33,289 bases of DNA from a virus: positions 1 through 33,289 of IMG/VR virus record IMGVR_UViG_3300025879_001511; one strand, 5' to 3'. The translations under genes and the position numbers were made by a program. Position 1 is the first letter of the stretch, and each line of letters opens with the position of its first letter. This document shows positions 9,253-18,500 of this stretch, in pieces. The notes under the pieces are model-generated. The model had not been told where the DNA came from. It saw only the letters and a program-made list of their open reading frames with translations, and did no database searches.

Positions 9253-10459
9253 ACCTAACGGGTCTTCTAAAACGTGGTATTTAAAGGAATTAGGTCAATT
9301 ACACCTACCGTTAATGTGGGCGGAATGGACTTTGTTTTCTGAGGATGGTGAGATGTTTAATTTGGATAGATATAAGAGAACCATTACTGCCCCTTATTCG
9401 GAGAGAGTGGAGTACACGAGTCCCGATAAAATACAAGGACAATCACACATATACATAATAAATGTCAATGACAATAACTTCTTCACGAAGAACTATGATA
9501 TTGGTTTTTCTTGTGTTTCTGAAAATTACCTACAAGATGTTAGAAATGGAAAATCCGCAATAGTTTTATTTTTACCCTATGAGGGTTATTCGGGGACTGA
9601 AGGTAATTACGACTTTGAGATAATTGACAATTGGAGACAAAAATCTAAATTACCTGAAGGGTCGGTATATTATTTAAATGGTAATCTATTAAGTGAAAAA
9701 ATAGTAAAAAAACGAGGACTAGGTATTAAAGGGATTTCATTACATTACTTTGAACCTTGGAATAAATATGACGAACCGTTAGCGGAGTACAAACCAATAG
9801 ACGATAAAAACTTATTTCTTTCATATAATAGACAACCAAGACCACATAGGATAAACCTTGCGATTGATCTATTGAGAAAGGGGATTTTTAATAGAGGTTT
9901 ATTAAGTCTTTATAAATTAGAATCGACCCCACCACATGCAACAACAACGGAGAGTAACTTTTTAATTCAAAATTCTCCATTCACAATTGATAGTAATTAC
10001 GATTTATTTTATAACTTAGCAATTAATATAACCAAAGAGGATTATGAGAGAACATTTATTTCGTTGGTTACTGAGACGTTAGTTAATAAGGGTACATTAT
10101 TTTTATCTGAAAAAATATGGAAACCCATAATGGTGGGACACCCTTTTATTGTTTATGGGAATGTTGGGACATTAGGATATTTGAAGTCGTTAGGGTATAA
10201 AACTTTTGATAAGTGGATTGATGAGAGTTATGATGAAATTATTGACGAATCAGAAAGGTGTTATAAAATAGTATCCGAAGTTAGTAAGTTTTCTAAAATG
10301 TCCGTGGACGAACTTAAAAAAATAAGACAAGAGATGAACGAGGTATGTCTACATAACCAAGAAAACTATAAAAAGGTTTACAAGGAAAGGTACGATGAAC
10401 ACGGTAACTCTTACAAGGTTGAAGAAGTATTGAGTAATATTTGGGATAAAATTAAATAA
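9197..10459 (+). CDS. Phage protein of unknown function with glycosyltransferase-like C-terminal motif, copy 2
   Basis: Paralogue of the gene at 6182, 420 residues from the ATG at 9197. An upstream in-frame TTG at 9176 would add seven residues but is a poorer start. Shared blocks include YLNGN, N-R-Q-x-RPHR and LSEKIWKPI..GHPF..YGN followed by GYKTFDKWIDESYDE. The two copies flank the SGNH pair, giving the order X-SGNH-SGNH-X. The C-terminal block resembles the donor-binding end of GT-B enzymes, but no full fold assignment is possible by eye. Function is unassigned, with glycosyltransferase the leading idea. It ends seven bases before the sugar dehydrogenase. Confidence 0.55.
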   Translation: MEKIICSLEDWDTILDYYRPNGSSKTWYLKELGQLHLPLMWAEWTLFSEDGEMFNLDRYKRTITAPYSERVEYTSPDKIQGQSHIYIINVNDNNFFTKNYDIGFSCVSENYLQDVRNGKSAIVLFLPYEGYSGTEGNYDFEIIDNWRQKSKLPEGSVYYLNGNLLSEKIVKKRGLGIKGISLHYFEPWNKYDEPLAEYKPIDDKNLFLSYNRQPRPHRINLAIDLLRKGIFNRGLLSLYKLESTPPHATTTESNFLIQNSPFTIDSNYDLFYNLAINITKEDYERTFISLVTETLVNKGTLFLSEKIWKPIMVGHPFIVYGNVGTLGYLKSLGYKTFDKWIDESYDEIIDESERCYKIVSEVSKFSKMSVDELKKIRQEMNEVCLHNQENYKKVYKERYDEHGNSYKVEEVLSNIWDKIK

Positions 10460-10466
10460 AAATAAT

Positions 10467-11609
10467 ATGAATATAGGATTTATAGGTATAGGTAAATTAG
10501 GGTTAGACGTAGCACAGGTAATGTCTAAAACACATAACGTTGAGGGGTATGATGTGGTTGAAAGGAAAGATGTTGGATTCACCATGAGATCGAACTTGGA
10601 GGATTTATGTAAAGATAAGGAAATGATTTTTATTGCGGTACCAACACCACATGATCCACTATATGATGGTAAATTACCAACATCACACTTACCACCTAAA
10701 GATTTTAATTATGACATAGTTAAGGGTATTTTAGAAGAGTTAAATAACTATTGTAATAAAGATCAGTTGATCGTGTTAATATCAACCGTATTACCCGGAA
10801 CAACAAGAAAAGAGTTTATACCGATAGTTAAAAATTATAGATTCATTTATAACCCTTACTTGATTGCCATGGGGACTGTAAAGGAGGATTTTGTTAATCC
10901 TGAAATGGTTATAATCGGTACGGAAGATGGGTCACAAACCACCGACGCTAAAAAGTTGGTTGACTTTTATAAGACAATTATCTCGGATGGGTCAAGATAT
11001 GAGATAGGGACGTGGGATGAGGCCGAATCAATAAAGATATTTTATAATACGTTCATATCAGTAAAGATTTCTGTGGTAAACATGATACAAGATGTTGCTG
11101 AAAAAAATACCAATATAGACACAGATATTGTTACGGGGGCATTAGAAAGAAGTACATATAGAGTTACCGGTCCGGCTTATATGAAAGCAGGAATGGGTGA
11201 CGGTGGTTCTTGTCACCCTAGAGATAACATTGCATTACGACACATGGCTGAAGAGTATGGGTTAGGTTACGATTTATTTGATGCAATAATGAAGTCAAGA
11301 GAAGTACAAGCCCAAAACATATCCACTAAATTAATGGACTTATCAAAACAACACGGATTACCCATTGTAATTATGGGTGAGAGTTATAAACCGGGAGTAC
11401 CTTACACAGATGGATCGTACACAAAATTAATTCATCATTATTTAAATGATTCTAACGTACCCTTTGACATTATCAAAGGTCCGGCAGTTTACCTGTTGGG
11501 ACATAGAGGGGTGTTTAATGAAACAAACTTCCCTGAGGGTAGTGTTGTTTTAGACCCATGGAGGGAGAGATCCAATAAAGACACGGTATATTACGGTAAA
11601 CATATTTAA
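10467..11609 (+). CDS. UDP-glucose/GDP-mannose dehydrogenase family protein
   Basis: The 380-residue protein has an N-terminal Rossmann fold with GIGKLG at 7-12 and the family's central block with GGSCHPRDN, where C249 matches the catalytic cysteine that forms the thioester intermediate. It also has a C-terminal MGESYKPGVPYTDGS block typical of the UDP-binding domain. Relatives oxidise UDP-glucose, UDP-N-acetyl sugars or GDP-mannose to the uronic acid using two NAD+. The length is slightly below the usual 390-450. The start is preceded by A/T-only sequence without a Shine-Dalgarno site. It should supply an acidic sugar for the same pathway as the epimerase at 1773. Confidence 0.85.
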   Translation: MNIGFIGIGKLGLDVAQVMSKTHNVEGYDVVERKDVGFTMRSNLEDLCKDKEMIFIAVPTPHDPLYDGKLPTSHLPPKDFNYDIVKGILEELNNYCNKDQLIVLISTVLPGTTRKEFIPIVKNYRFIYNPYLIAMGTVKEDFVNPEMVIIGTEDGSQTTDAKKLVDFYKTIISDGSRYEIGTWDEAESIKIFYNTFISVKISVVNMIQDVAEKNTNIDTDIVTGALERSTYRVTGPAYMKAGMGDGGSCHPRDNIALRHMAEEYGLGYDLFDAIMKSREVQAQNISTKLMDLSKQHGLPIVIMGESYKPGVPYTDGSYTKLIHHYLNDSNVPFDIIKGPAVYLLGHRGVFNETNFPEGSVVLDPWRERSNKDTVYYGKHI

Positions 11610-12613
11610 TGAAGGCTATACATACATATGTTCCGTGTAATGGGAACGACACAATAAGTAAAAAGATGGTTTACAATATGTTACTGTCCACACTTTTAGG
11701 TAATGTATTTTTTGATGACGTAATATTATACACTACAACTAAAATAAAAAAGATAGTGGAGTATATTGGAATACCATATAAACAAATAATTGAAGTACCA
11801 TTTAACGAAACTAAACGGGGTACATTTTCTATACCTAAATTAGAGACGTACTCATTACAAACTGAACCATTTATACATATTGATTTAGATAGTCATTTAT
11901 ATAATATAGACCCCAATAAAGTGGGAAAAATGGACATTTTCTTCTCGTATCCCGACATGTCGGTTGGGGATGGGACATACGAATCTATTGAAAGGTTACA
12001 TAATACGTATCTTAAAAAATTGTATGAGATGTCAGATATAATTCCGGCAGAACTTAAAGAACATATAACTCTTTTTGATATACCTAATTTCTGTGTATTT
12101 GGGGGTAATAACACTCAACTTATTAGGGATTCAACTAATTATTGTTTAGAGATATATAAATCTAACAAAGATCTGTTCGATAAGGACTATTACAACGCCT
12201 GTATTATTGAACAATTATTAATACCGTCAGCAATGAAAATGCTAGGTGGTAAAAGTGAGTTCGATTATTTATATGAAACGAAAGACAAAGTAACTATGGA
12301 TGGTGATTCCTATCCATTTAAAATGATGTATGGGGGTAAAAATGTAAACATAAATAATGAGGAGAGACTTTATAATCTTGTTAATGGGGATTACGGACAA
12401 ATCATACATCTAAACGGATATAAAGATACAGAAACATTACTTTTCCTCACTAGAGAAATGATAATACAAAGGTTTAATGGTTCTAAATATATCTTTAAAA
12501 TTAATGACTTATACCATGAAAAATATGAATTTGAGAATATAAGTAAAAGGTACTACACCAAACTAAAAGAAGAAATAAATCATTGGGATAAAACCCATGA
12601 GAGATTAATATAG
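11609..12613 (+). CDS. DUF6734-like protein, possible GT-A-type sugar-transfer enzyme
   Basis: A 334-residue protein beginning with a short beta strand (KAIHTYVP) and carrying HIDLDSHLY near residue 90, a DxD-like acidic motif at the end of a predicted strand. That layout recalls GT-A glycosyltransferases, and proteins of this look are annotated DUF6734 as far as I remember; this could not be checked. A late N-G-Y-K-D block follows a Q-I-I-H-L-N strand. It starts on a TAATG overlap with the dehydrogenase, which supports a role in the same sugar pathway. The specific reaction is unknown. Confidence 0.5.
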   Translation: MKAIHTYVPCNGNDTISKKMVYNMLLSTLLGNVFFDDVILYTTTKIKKIVEYIGIPYKQIIEVPFNETKRGTFSIPKLETYSLQTEPFIHIDLDSHLYNIDPNKVGKMDIFFSYPDMSVGDGTYESIERLHNTYLKKLYEMSDIIPAELKEHITLFDIPNFCVFGGNNTQLIRDSTNYCLEIYKSNKDLFDKDYYNACIIEQLLIPSAMKMLGGKSEFDYLYETKDKVTMDGDSYPFKMMYGGKNVNINNEERLYNLVNGDYGQIIHLNGYKDTETLLFLTREMIIQRFNGSKYIFKINDLYHEKYEFENISKRYYTKLKEEINHWDKTHERLI

Positions 12614-12618
12614 AAATT

Positions 12619-12747
12619 ATGAAAAAAATAATACAAAAGGTTATTAATTTAATTAAGGTTAGAATACAAAAAAGAAAAAACAAAAAGGAATTTAAGAAAA
12701 GGATTGAAGAACTAAAGAAAAGAGACCCATTTACTTATAACCATTAA
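12619..12747 (+). CDS. Small basic protein of 42 residues beside the carbamoyltransferase
   Basis: A short ORF starts at ATG 12619, five bases after the previous stop, and fills nearly the whole gap before the carbamoyltransferase. The product has an amphipathic, strongly lysine-rich helix and ends in KKRIEELKKRDPFTY. No transmembrane segment is long enough to be convincing. Small genes commonly sit beside NodU/CmcH-type carbamoyltransferases in bacterial and phage sugar loci, so it may be a partner of that enzyme, but this is inference. Coding potential is supported by its fit between neighbours rather than by a known domain. Confidence 0.5.
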   Translation: MKKIIQKVINLIKVRIQKRKNKKEFKKRIEELKKRDPFTYNH

Positions 12748-12760
12748 TACATTTATCAAT

Positions 12761-14446
12761 ATGGTCAACAATAAAAAATATGTAATAGGGATCTCTTGTT
12801 TCTACCACGACTCCTCGGCTTGTCTATTTGTAGATGGGAAGTTGGCATATGCCTGCGAGGAAGAGAAATTCACAGGTATTAAACACGATGATAGATTCCC
12901 AAGTAACTCAATTAATTATATATTTAATATGTACGGTATTGGTTATGATGATGTGAGTGCTGTGTGTTTCTATGAAGACCCTAACTTAAAAAGGGAAAGA
13001 ATTAAAAACAATTACAATCTATCAAAAACATTTCACTTTATGAGATCAATGTTTAGATTTAATTCTAACCAAAAGATTTTATCGAAAGAACTAAAAAAAT
13101 TCACCAACTCAGAAATATTCTATTCAAAACACCACGATTCACACTTATATTATTCGGCATTTAGTTCGGACTTTAAAAAATCTGTAGTGGTGTCAATTGA
13201 TGGTGTTGGTGAAACAGATAGTGCAACTATTGGGGTTTATGATGGTCAAAATATAAAATCGATAAGTATCGGGGAGTACCCTAACTCTTTAGGGTTATTT
13301 TATTCCGCAATGACGGCATTCTTAGGGTTCAGACCAAATGAAGGTGAATATAAAGTAATGGGATTAAGTGCATATGGTAGTTACAAAAAATATATTGAAC
13401 CTTTAAGGGACTTGGTGAAATTTGAAGACGGTAAAATTATCTGTAATATGGATTATTTTACGTGGAATAAATCACATAATACCATGTTTTCTAGTAAATT
13501 ATACAAACTATTAGATGTTTTACCAAGAATACCAGACAGTGAACTAACTAGTGAATATACAGATATTGCCTGTGCGGTTCAAAAAGTTTACGAGGAGTTA
13601 CTTTTTGAAATACTAAACCACTATTCAGAAATTTATGAGGACATTGAAAACATATGTCTTGGTGGTGGATGTGCTTATAATGGTTTAGCTAATGGTAAGA
13701 TATATGAGAATACTAAATTTAAACATATATGGATACCACCATCACCATCAGATGCCGGTTCTTCCGTTGGTGCGTGTATTAATTATATTGTTAATGAACT
13801 TGGCGTAAAACCCACCATTCCTAAGACCCCATTTATTGGTCCGACTTTTAATGTGACAAAATCGTATAAGAAAAAATTAAGAGATTCGGGTGTGATTTAT
13901 TTGGAGGATGACAGTCTTTATAAATTAATTGCACGTGAACTATATAGAGGTAAAGTTATTGGGTGGTATAGAGATGAAATTGAGTTTGGTGCAAGAGCAT
14001 TAGGGAATAGATCCATATTAGCTGACCCAAGTAAACCAAACATGAAAGAAAGGATAAACAAACTCATTAAAAAAAGAGAAGGGTTTAGACCTTTTGCACC
14101 AATGGTCACAAAAGAAAGACAACATGAGTTCTTTAATATGGTTGACGACATACCTTATATGAATCAAGTGGTTACGGTAAAAGAAGAATTTAGAGATAAG
14201 TTACCTTCAATTACCCATGTTGACGGTAGTGCAAGGGTACAAACAGTATATAAGGATAATCAAATACATAGATTATTGAGAGAATTCGAAAAAATATCAT
14301 CAATACCCATTCTATTAAACACATCTTTTAACATTAAAGATAAAACAATGGTTTTAACGCCTGAACAGGCAATACAAACATTACGAGATACTGATATGGA
14401 TATATTGGTGTTACAGAACATATTAATATTTAATAATAAGAAATGA
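12761..14446 (+). CDS. Carbamoyltransferase, NodU/CmcH/TobZ family
   Basis: The 561-residue protein has the full two-domain layout. The N-terminal Kae1-like domain begins IGISCFYHDSSACL and carries KHHDSH, SIDGVGE and LGGGCAYNGLAN. The C-terminal domain carries GWYRDEIEFGARALGNRSILADP, EGFRPFAP and LLNTSFNIKD. Family members move a carbamoyl group from carbamoyl phosphate, through carbamoyl-adenylate, to a hydroxyl on a sugar or antibiotic. The length is normal and no key block is missing, so it should be active. Here it probably carbamoylates the glycan or precursor made by the operon. Its stop overlaps the start of the next gene (14443-14446). Confidence 0.92.
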   Translation: MVNNKKYVIGISCFYHDSSACLFVDGKLAYACEEEKFTGIKHDDRFPSNSINYIFNMYGIGYDDVSAVCFYEDPNLKRERIKNNYNLSKTFHFMRSMFRFNSNQKILSKELKKFTNSEIFYSKHHDSHLYYSAFSSDFKKSVVVSIDGVGETDSATIGVYDGQNIKSISIGEYPNSLGLFYSAMTAFLGFRPNEGEYKVMGLSAYGSYKKYIEPLRDLVKFEDGKIICNMDYFTWNKSHNTMFSSKLYKLLDVLPRIPDSELTSEYTDIACAVQKVYEELLFEILNHYSEIYEDIENICLGGGCAYNGLANGKIYENTKFKHIWIPPSPSDAGSSVGACINYIVNELGVKPTIPKTPFIGPTFNVTKSYKKKLRDSGVIYLEDDSLYKLIARELYRGKVIGWYRDEIEFGARALGNRSILADPSKPNMKERINKLIKKREGFRPFAPMVTKERQHEFFNMVDDIPYMNQVVTVKEEFRDKLPSITHVDGSARVQTVYKDNQIHRLLREFEKISSIPILLNTSFNIKDKTMVLTPEQAIQTLRDTDMDILVLQNILIFNNKK

Positions 14447-14883
14447 TATATTGGTTTACGGGGCAACCCTCACACGGAAAAACGGTTTTAGCAAATAAAC
14501 TTAAAGAACATTTACCCAATGCGTTTAGAATAGATGGGGATGAAATGAGGGAGTTATTCACTAATAAAGATTATAGTATAAATGGTAGGGTTGTAAATGT
14601 CAATACGGCACAGCGTATCGCTCACTACCTACACAATCAAGGACATGATGTCATTGTTGCATTGGTCTCACCTTACATAGATCAGAGAGAGGATTTTAAA
14701 AAACTCATCGGTACGGAAAATATGGTTGAGTTCTATATACACACTACCGAGGTAAGAGAAAGGGATCACTTTAAATCAATTGCTTACACACCACCAATAA
14801 CGGATTATGTGGATATTGATACAACACACGACACACCTGAAGAAAGTTTTGAAATAATAAAAAAATGGATAAATAAATTATAA
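14443..14883 (+). CDS. Adenylylsulfate (APS) kinase-like P-loop kinase
   Basis: At 146 residues it is shorter than the usual ~200-residue APS kinase but keeps the order of motifs: P-loop GQPSHGKT at 7-14, DGDEMR at 32-37 where APS kinase has DGDNxR, a YSINGR segment, and VSPY-x(3)-R. Near the end it has Y-T-PP instead of a longer lid. APS kinase phosphorylates adenylylsulfate to PAPS, the sulfate donor for sulfotransferases. The protein could thus supply sulfate for glycan decoration, though no sulfotransferase is recognised in the window and the short lid leaves room for another small substrate. It overlaps both neighbours. Confidence 0.75.
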   Translation: MIYWFTGQPSHGKTVLANKLKEHLPNAFRIDGDEMRELFTNKDYSINGRVVNVNTAQRIAHYLHNQGHDVIVALVSPYIDQREDFKKLIGTENMVEFYIHTTEVRERDHFKSIAYTPPITDYVDIDTTHDTPEESFEIIKKWINKL

Positions 14884-15284
14884 TGGGAGTAATTAAAACA
14901 CAAGCAGCATTTCAAAGTTCTTCATCGGAAGTAAAGTATTCATTCTTCGCGGGGAGATGGCAACCACTACACAAAGGACATTTGTGGTTGATTAATGAAA
15001 GGTTAAAAGAAGGGTACAACGTATGGTTGGGTATTCGAGACGTGGAGCCAGATGAAAAGAACCCATGGACCGCTCAAGAAATTTTGGAAATGATAAAAGA
15101 GGGTGAGTTGAAAGAACTTATCGAAGAAGGAAAAGTTTTACCGACCATCATACCGGATATTGAATCAATCAATTATGGTCGTGGTGTTGGATATGATATC
15201 ATAGAACACTACCCACCAAAGGAGATAGGTAATATTTCCGCCACCTCTATCAGAGAACAAATGAAAAAAGATGGTAAATTATAA
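14883..15284 (+). CDS. HxGH-type nucleotidyltransferase (cytidylyltransferase/NMN adenylyltransferase fold)
   Basis: The motif F-A-G-R-W-Q-P-L-H-K-G-H near the N-terminus is the adenylyl/cytidylyl-transfer signature (HxGH), and ISATSIR near the C-terminus is the matching ISxTxIR phosphate-binding motif. The 133 residues cover just the catalytic fold. Family members join a nucleoside monophosphate to a phosphorylated substrate such as nicotinamide mononucleotide, phosphopantetheine or glycerol phosphate. ATP sulfurylase belongs to the same superfamily, and the gene follows an APS kinase by a one-base overlap, so making APS is possible but unproven. Its end is overlapped by DUF2061. Confidence 0.75.
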   Translation: MGVIKTQAAFQSSSSEVKYSFFAGRWQPLHKGHLWLINERLKEGYNVWLGIRDVEPDEKNPWTAQEILEMIKEGELKELIEEGKVLPTIIPDIESINYGRGVGYDIIEHYPPKEIGNISATSIREQMKKDGKL

Positions 15285-15495
15285 AAGACACATTGCAAAA
15301 ACTATATCTTGGAGGGTTATCGGTACATTAGACACCATAATTCTCTCAGGTATTATAACGGGTAGTTGGTCCACAGGTCTAACTATTGGGGGTGTAGAGG
15401 TTTTAACTAAAATGGTACTTTATTTTTTTCACGAACGGATTTGGTATAAATTTTCTAAGTTTGGAGTTGAAAAGGGAGTTACTAATGAAATCTAA
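15271..15495 (+). CDS. DUF2061 small membrane protein
   Basis: This 74-residue protein matches DUF2061 closely. It begins with K-R-H-I-A-K-T-I-S-W-R, has two hydrophobic segments (residues ~14-31 and ~36-52) and contains GGVEVLTKMVLYFFHER, the family's most conserved block. The segments suggest a small inner-membrane protein. In bacteria this family is often found beside or fused to APS kinases, as here, but its role is unknown. It overlaps the preceding gene by 14 bases in a different frame, so the three genes from 14443 act as a unit. It ends the glycan operon; a 32-base gap precedes the tail fibre. Confidence 0.85.
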   Translation: MVNYKRHIAKTISWRVIGTLDTIILSGIITGSWSTGLTIGGVEVLTKMVLYFFHERIWYKFSKFGVEKGVTNEI

Positions 15496-15497
15496 AG

Positions 15498-15526
15498 TAT
15501 TTATCTAATAAAGAAAAATATTAGAT
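15498..15526 (+). promoter_or_regulatory. Inverted repeat and TATTTATC box before the tail-fibre start
   Basis: A perfect 8-base inverted repeat (ATCTAATA at 15503-15510, TATTAGAT at 15519-15526, spacer of eight) ends one base before the fibre ATG, so its RNA hairpin would sit against the initiation site. TATTTATC at 15498-15505 overlaps the left arm and resembles the box at 29706-29713, also in an intergenic inverted repeat. Control of fibre translation or a late promoter is possible but untested. Confidence 0.35.
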
Positions 15527-15527
15527 A

Positions 15528-18500
15528 ATGAAAATATTTGATCCACACATCACAGGGTCCCTTTCCGTATCGGCATCTGCCAATATACAAGGGGATTTAC
15601 ACGTAACAGGAACCATTTATGGTAACGCACAAATAACAGGTCAAGTGGATAACGCCATTAGTGCGTCCCACGCAAGTAAATACCTTCTTACATCGAGTTT
15701 TAATGATCGTGTCGGAACACTTGCAACCACAGGTAGTAATATATTTACTGAGGACCAAATTATCAGTGGTTCAATCTTTCCAAGTAAAACAGATACATAT
15801 GATTTAGGGTCACCATCAAAACAATGGAGAGATCTATTCCTATCGTCTGGTTCCCTTTATATAAATGGACAACAGGTATTATCCACAACGGGTGATGAAC
15901 TAAGGATTACAACCGATGCTGGGGAGTCTTTAAAACTTATAGAGACCGATTCTGATACTATTACGTTACAAACCGAAAATGGTGATATTACTCTTACCAC
16001 ATCAGGTAATGGTAATATTGAATTAGATGCACCTATTCAAATTGCTGCGGGTAACAAAATAATATCTTCGGACGGTAATTCAATTGTCTTTGGGGATGGT
16101 TTAGTTATAAGTGGCAGTATTGAGATATTAGGGACCGTTGATGGTGTAGATGTGAGTACGTTACAAAGCACATTCAACACCTATACCTCATCTAATAACA
16201 CAACTAATACAACACAGAATAACAGGTTAAACTCAATTGAGACCGAAACAGGTAGTTTAGATGGTAGAATTACTACAATCGAGGGTGGTTTAGAGTTTAC
16301 GGGTTCGAATGTTACCGTAAAGGGTAATTTACTTGTAAAAGGTACCGAAACAAGGGTTAATTCAACAACTGTTGACATATCAGACAATATAATCTCATTA
16401 AACGGTTCAGGGGCATCAAGTGCGGGTATAGAAGTACGAGACGTCACTTCACCTGGTTTACAATCAGGTTCTTTTATATGGGATTCAACAAATAACCGAT
16501 GGGTGGGAGGACCTAAAGGTTCGGAAGAAAGATTTTTAACTAACACGGATTTAACCGGTTTAGATGGTAGATTAGATTCGTTAGAAATTAAAACAGGTAG
16601 TTTAGATACAACTAACACAACACAAAACAATAGATTAAACTCAATTGAGACCAAAACAGGTAGTATTGAAACCGTTAATAACACTCAAAATAATAGACTA
16701 TCTTCATTAGAAACAAAAACAGGAAGTTTAGATGGGGATATATCAACTTTAGATGGTAGATTAGATTCGTTAGAAATTAAAACAGGTAGTATTGAGACAG
16801 TTAATACGACACAAAACAATAGATTGGTTTCTATTGAGAGTAAAACGGGAAGTTATATTACGGGTTATACCGAAACCGACCCAATATTTACGGCATCACC
16901 TTCAGCGGGTATTACCACAACAAATATAAATAATTGGAACACATCATATGGATGGGGAGACCATTCTATTGAGGGTTATTTAAAAACATATAATGATGAA
17001 TACACAACAGGTGCCACTTTTAATAGTGGTAATGGTGTAATAACATTCACAAGAAATGATGGAGACACTTACACAGTTGATGTTGATGGAAGATACTTAA
17101 CTTCATTTACTGAAACTGACACGTTAGATAGTGTAACCGATAGAGGTGCAACCACAACTAATGACATAAGTGTGGGTGATTTATTATCGACCCACCAATC
17201 AGAGGATAATGCAACGACTAAGGGTGAAATGTTAAGTTATGCGGTTGCTAAATTTAAACCACATTCAACCAATTCAGGAACATTGGCAATTGCTCAGGTT
17301 GATAATGGTAATTCCGTTGGTTTACAATTCACTAATGGTGCTGGTACCTCAAATTGGGATATGTCACTACAACCATTCGGTGGTAATGTTGGTATTAATA
17401 AGGTAGACCCACAAGGCTCTCTTCACGTATATAGTGGTACCTCTGAAAGGTTCTTAATTAGTGGTGATGTACATATACAGGGTTCAACAGATTTAAATAT
17501 TAACGGTAATAGTAGGAGATTGTCCTTTACTAGTGGTACGGGTACAATAAGGACAACAACTGAGAACTCACTTTATTTACAAACAAATTCGACTACCGCA
17601 ATAACAATAGACAGTAGTCAGAATGTTACTTTAAATAATGATTTAATAGTATCAAAGGGTACCACCACTAAACAGGCTCACCATTCTTTATATATTGGTG
17701 GTGATGGTTTGGCAAGTAATGATGCGTCAATATATATTGGTAATAGGGGTGATGGAACCGGTTATGGGTATGAATTTTATTACTATGGGGTTGGAAGTGG
17801 TAATGACAATAAATTAATTATAAGGTCGGAAAACTTAGGTAGTCCTGTTGATATGCTTACGTTTAATGCTAATGGGACGGCAACGTTCGCAAATACAATC
17901 ACTTCCATAGGGGGTAATTCCACAAATTGGAATACTGCGTATGAATGGGGAAACCACGCAAGTGTTGGTTACCTTACATCTTATAATAATGAATATACAA
18001 CAGGGGCGACGTTTAATACGGGTAATGGTATAATAACCTTTACAAGAAATGACGGGGACACATATACGGTTGATATAGATAACCGATACTTACAACTAGA
18101 TGGTGGGACACTTACAGGTGACCTAACCCTTAGCGGTGTAACTCCACAAATAAATTTCAATGGGACTTCCGATGCGGGGATCGATATGGCAATTAAGGCC
18201 ACACCTGAAGGTTTGGATTTCTATGAACCAGAAGATGTTAATAAAATACATTTTCAAATTCTAGATGATATCGGGGTAAATGCCGTGTTTGGTTTACAAG
18301 TCGGAGGTACGAATGTTATAACCTCAAGCAGGGTTCTACAGAACGTATCGGGTAACATTTCAATGTTCACCAACGATTCTAACTATTTAACGGCGGAAGA
18401 TGAGGAGTATACGACGGGAGCAACCTTTAATGGGTCCAACGGTATTATCACATTCACAAGAAATGACGGGGACACATATACGGTTGATATTAGTTCCACG

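Noticed and set aside
16181-16684. Minus-strand reading frames opposite the fibre, radical SAM and ligase genes
   Set aside because: They show low-complexity or shadow-like composition, lack start context and lie opposite strongly supported + strand genes; no minus-strand gene is credible in the window.
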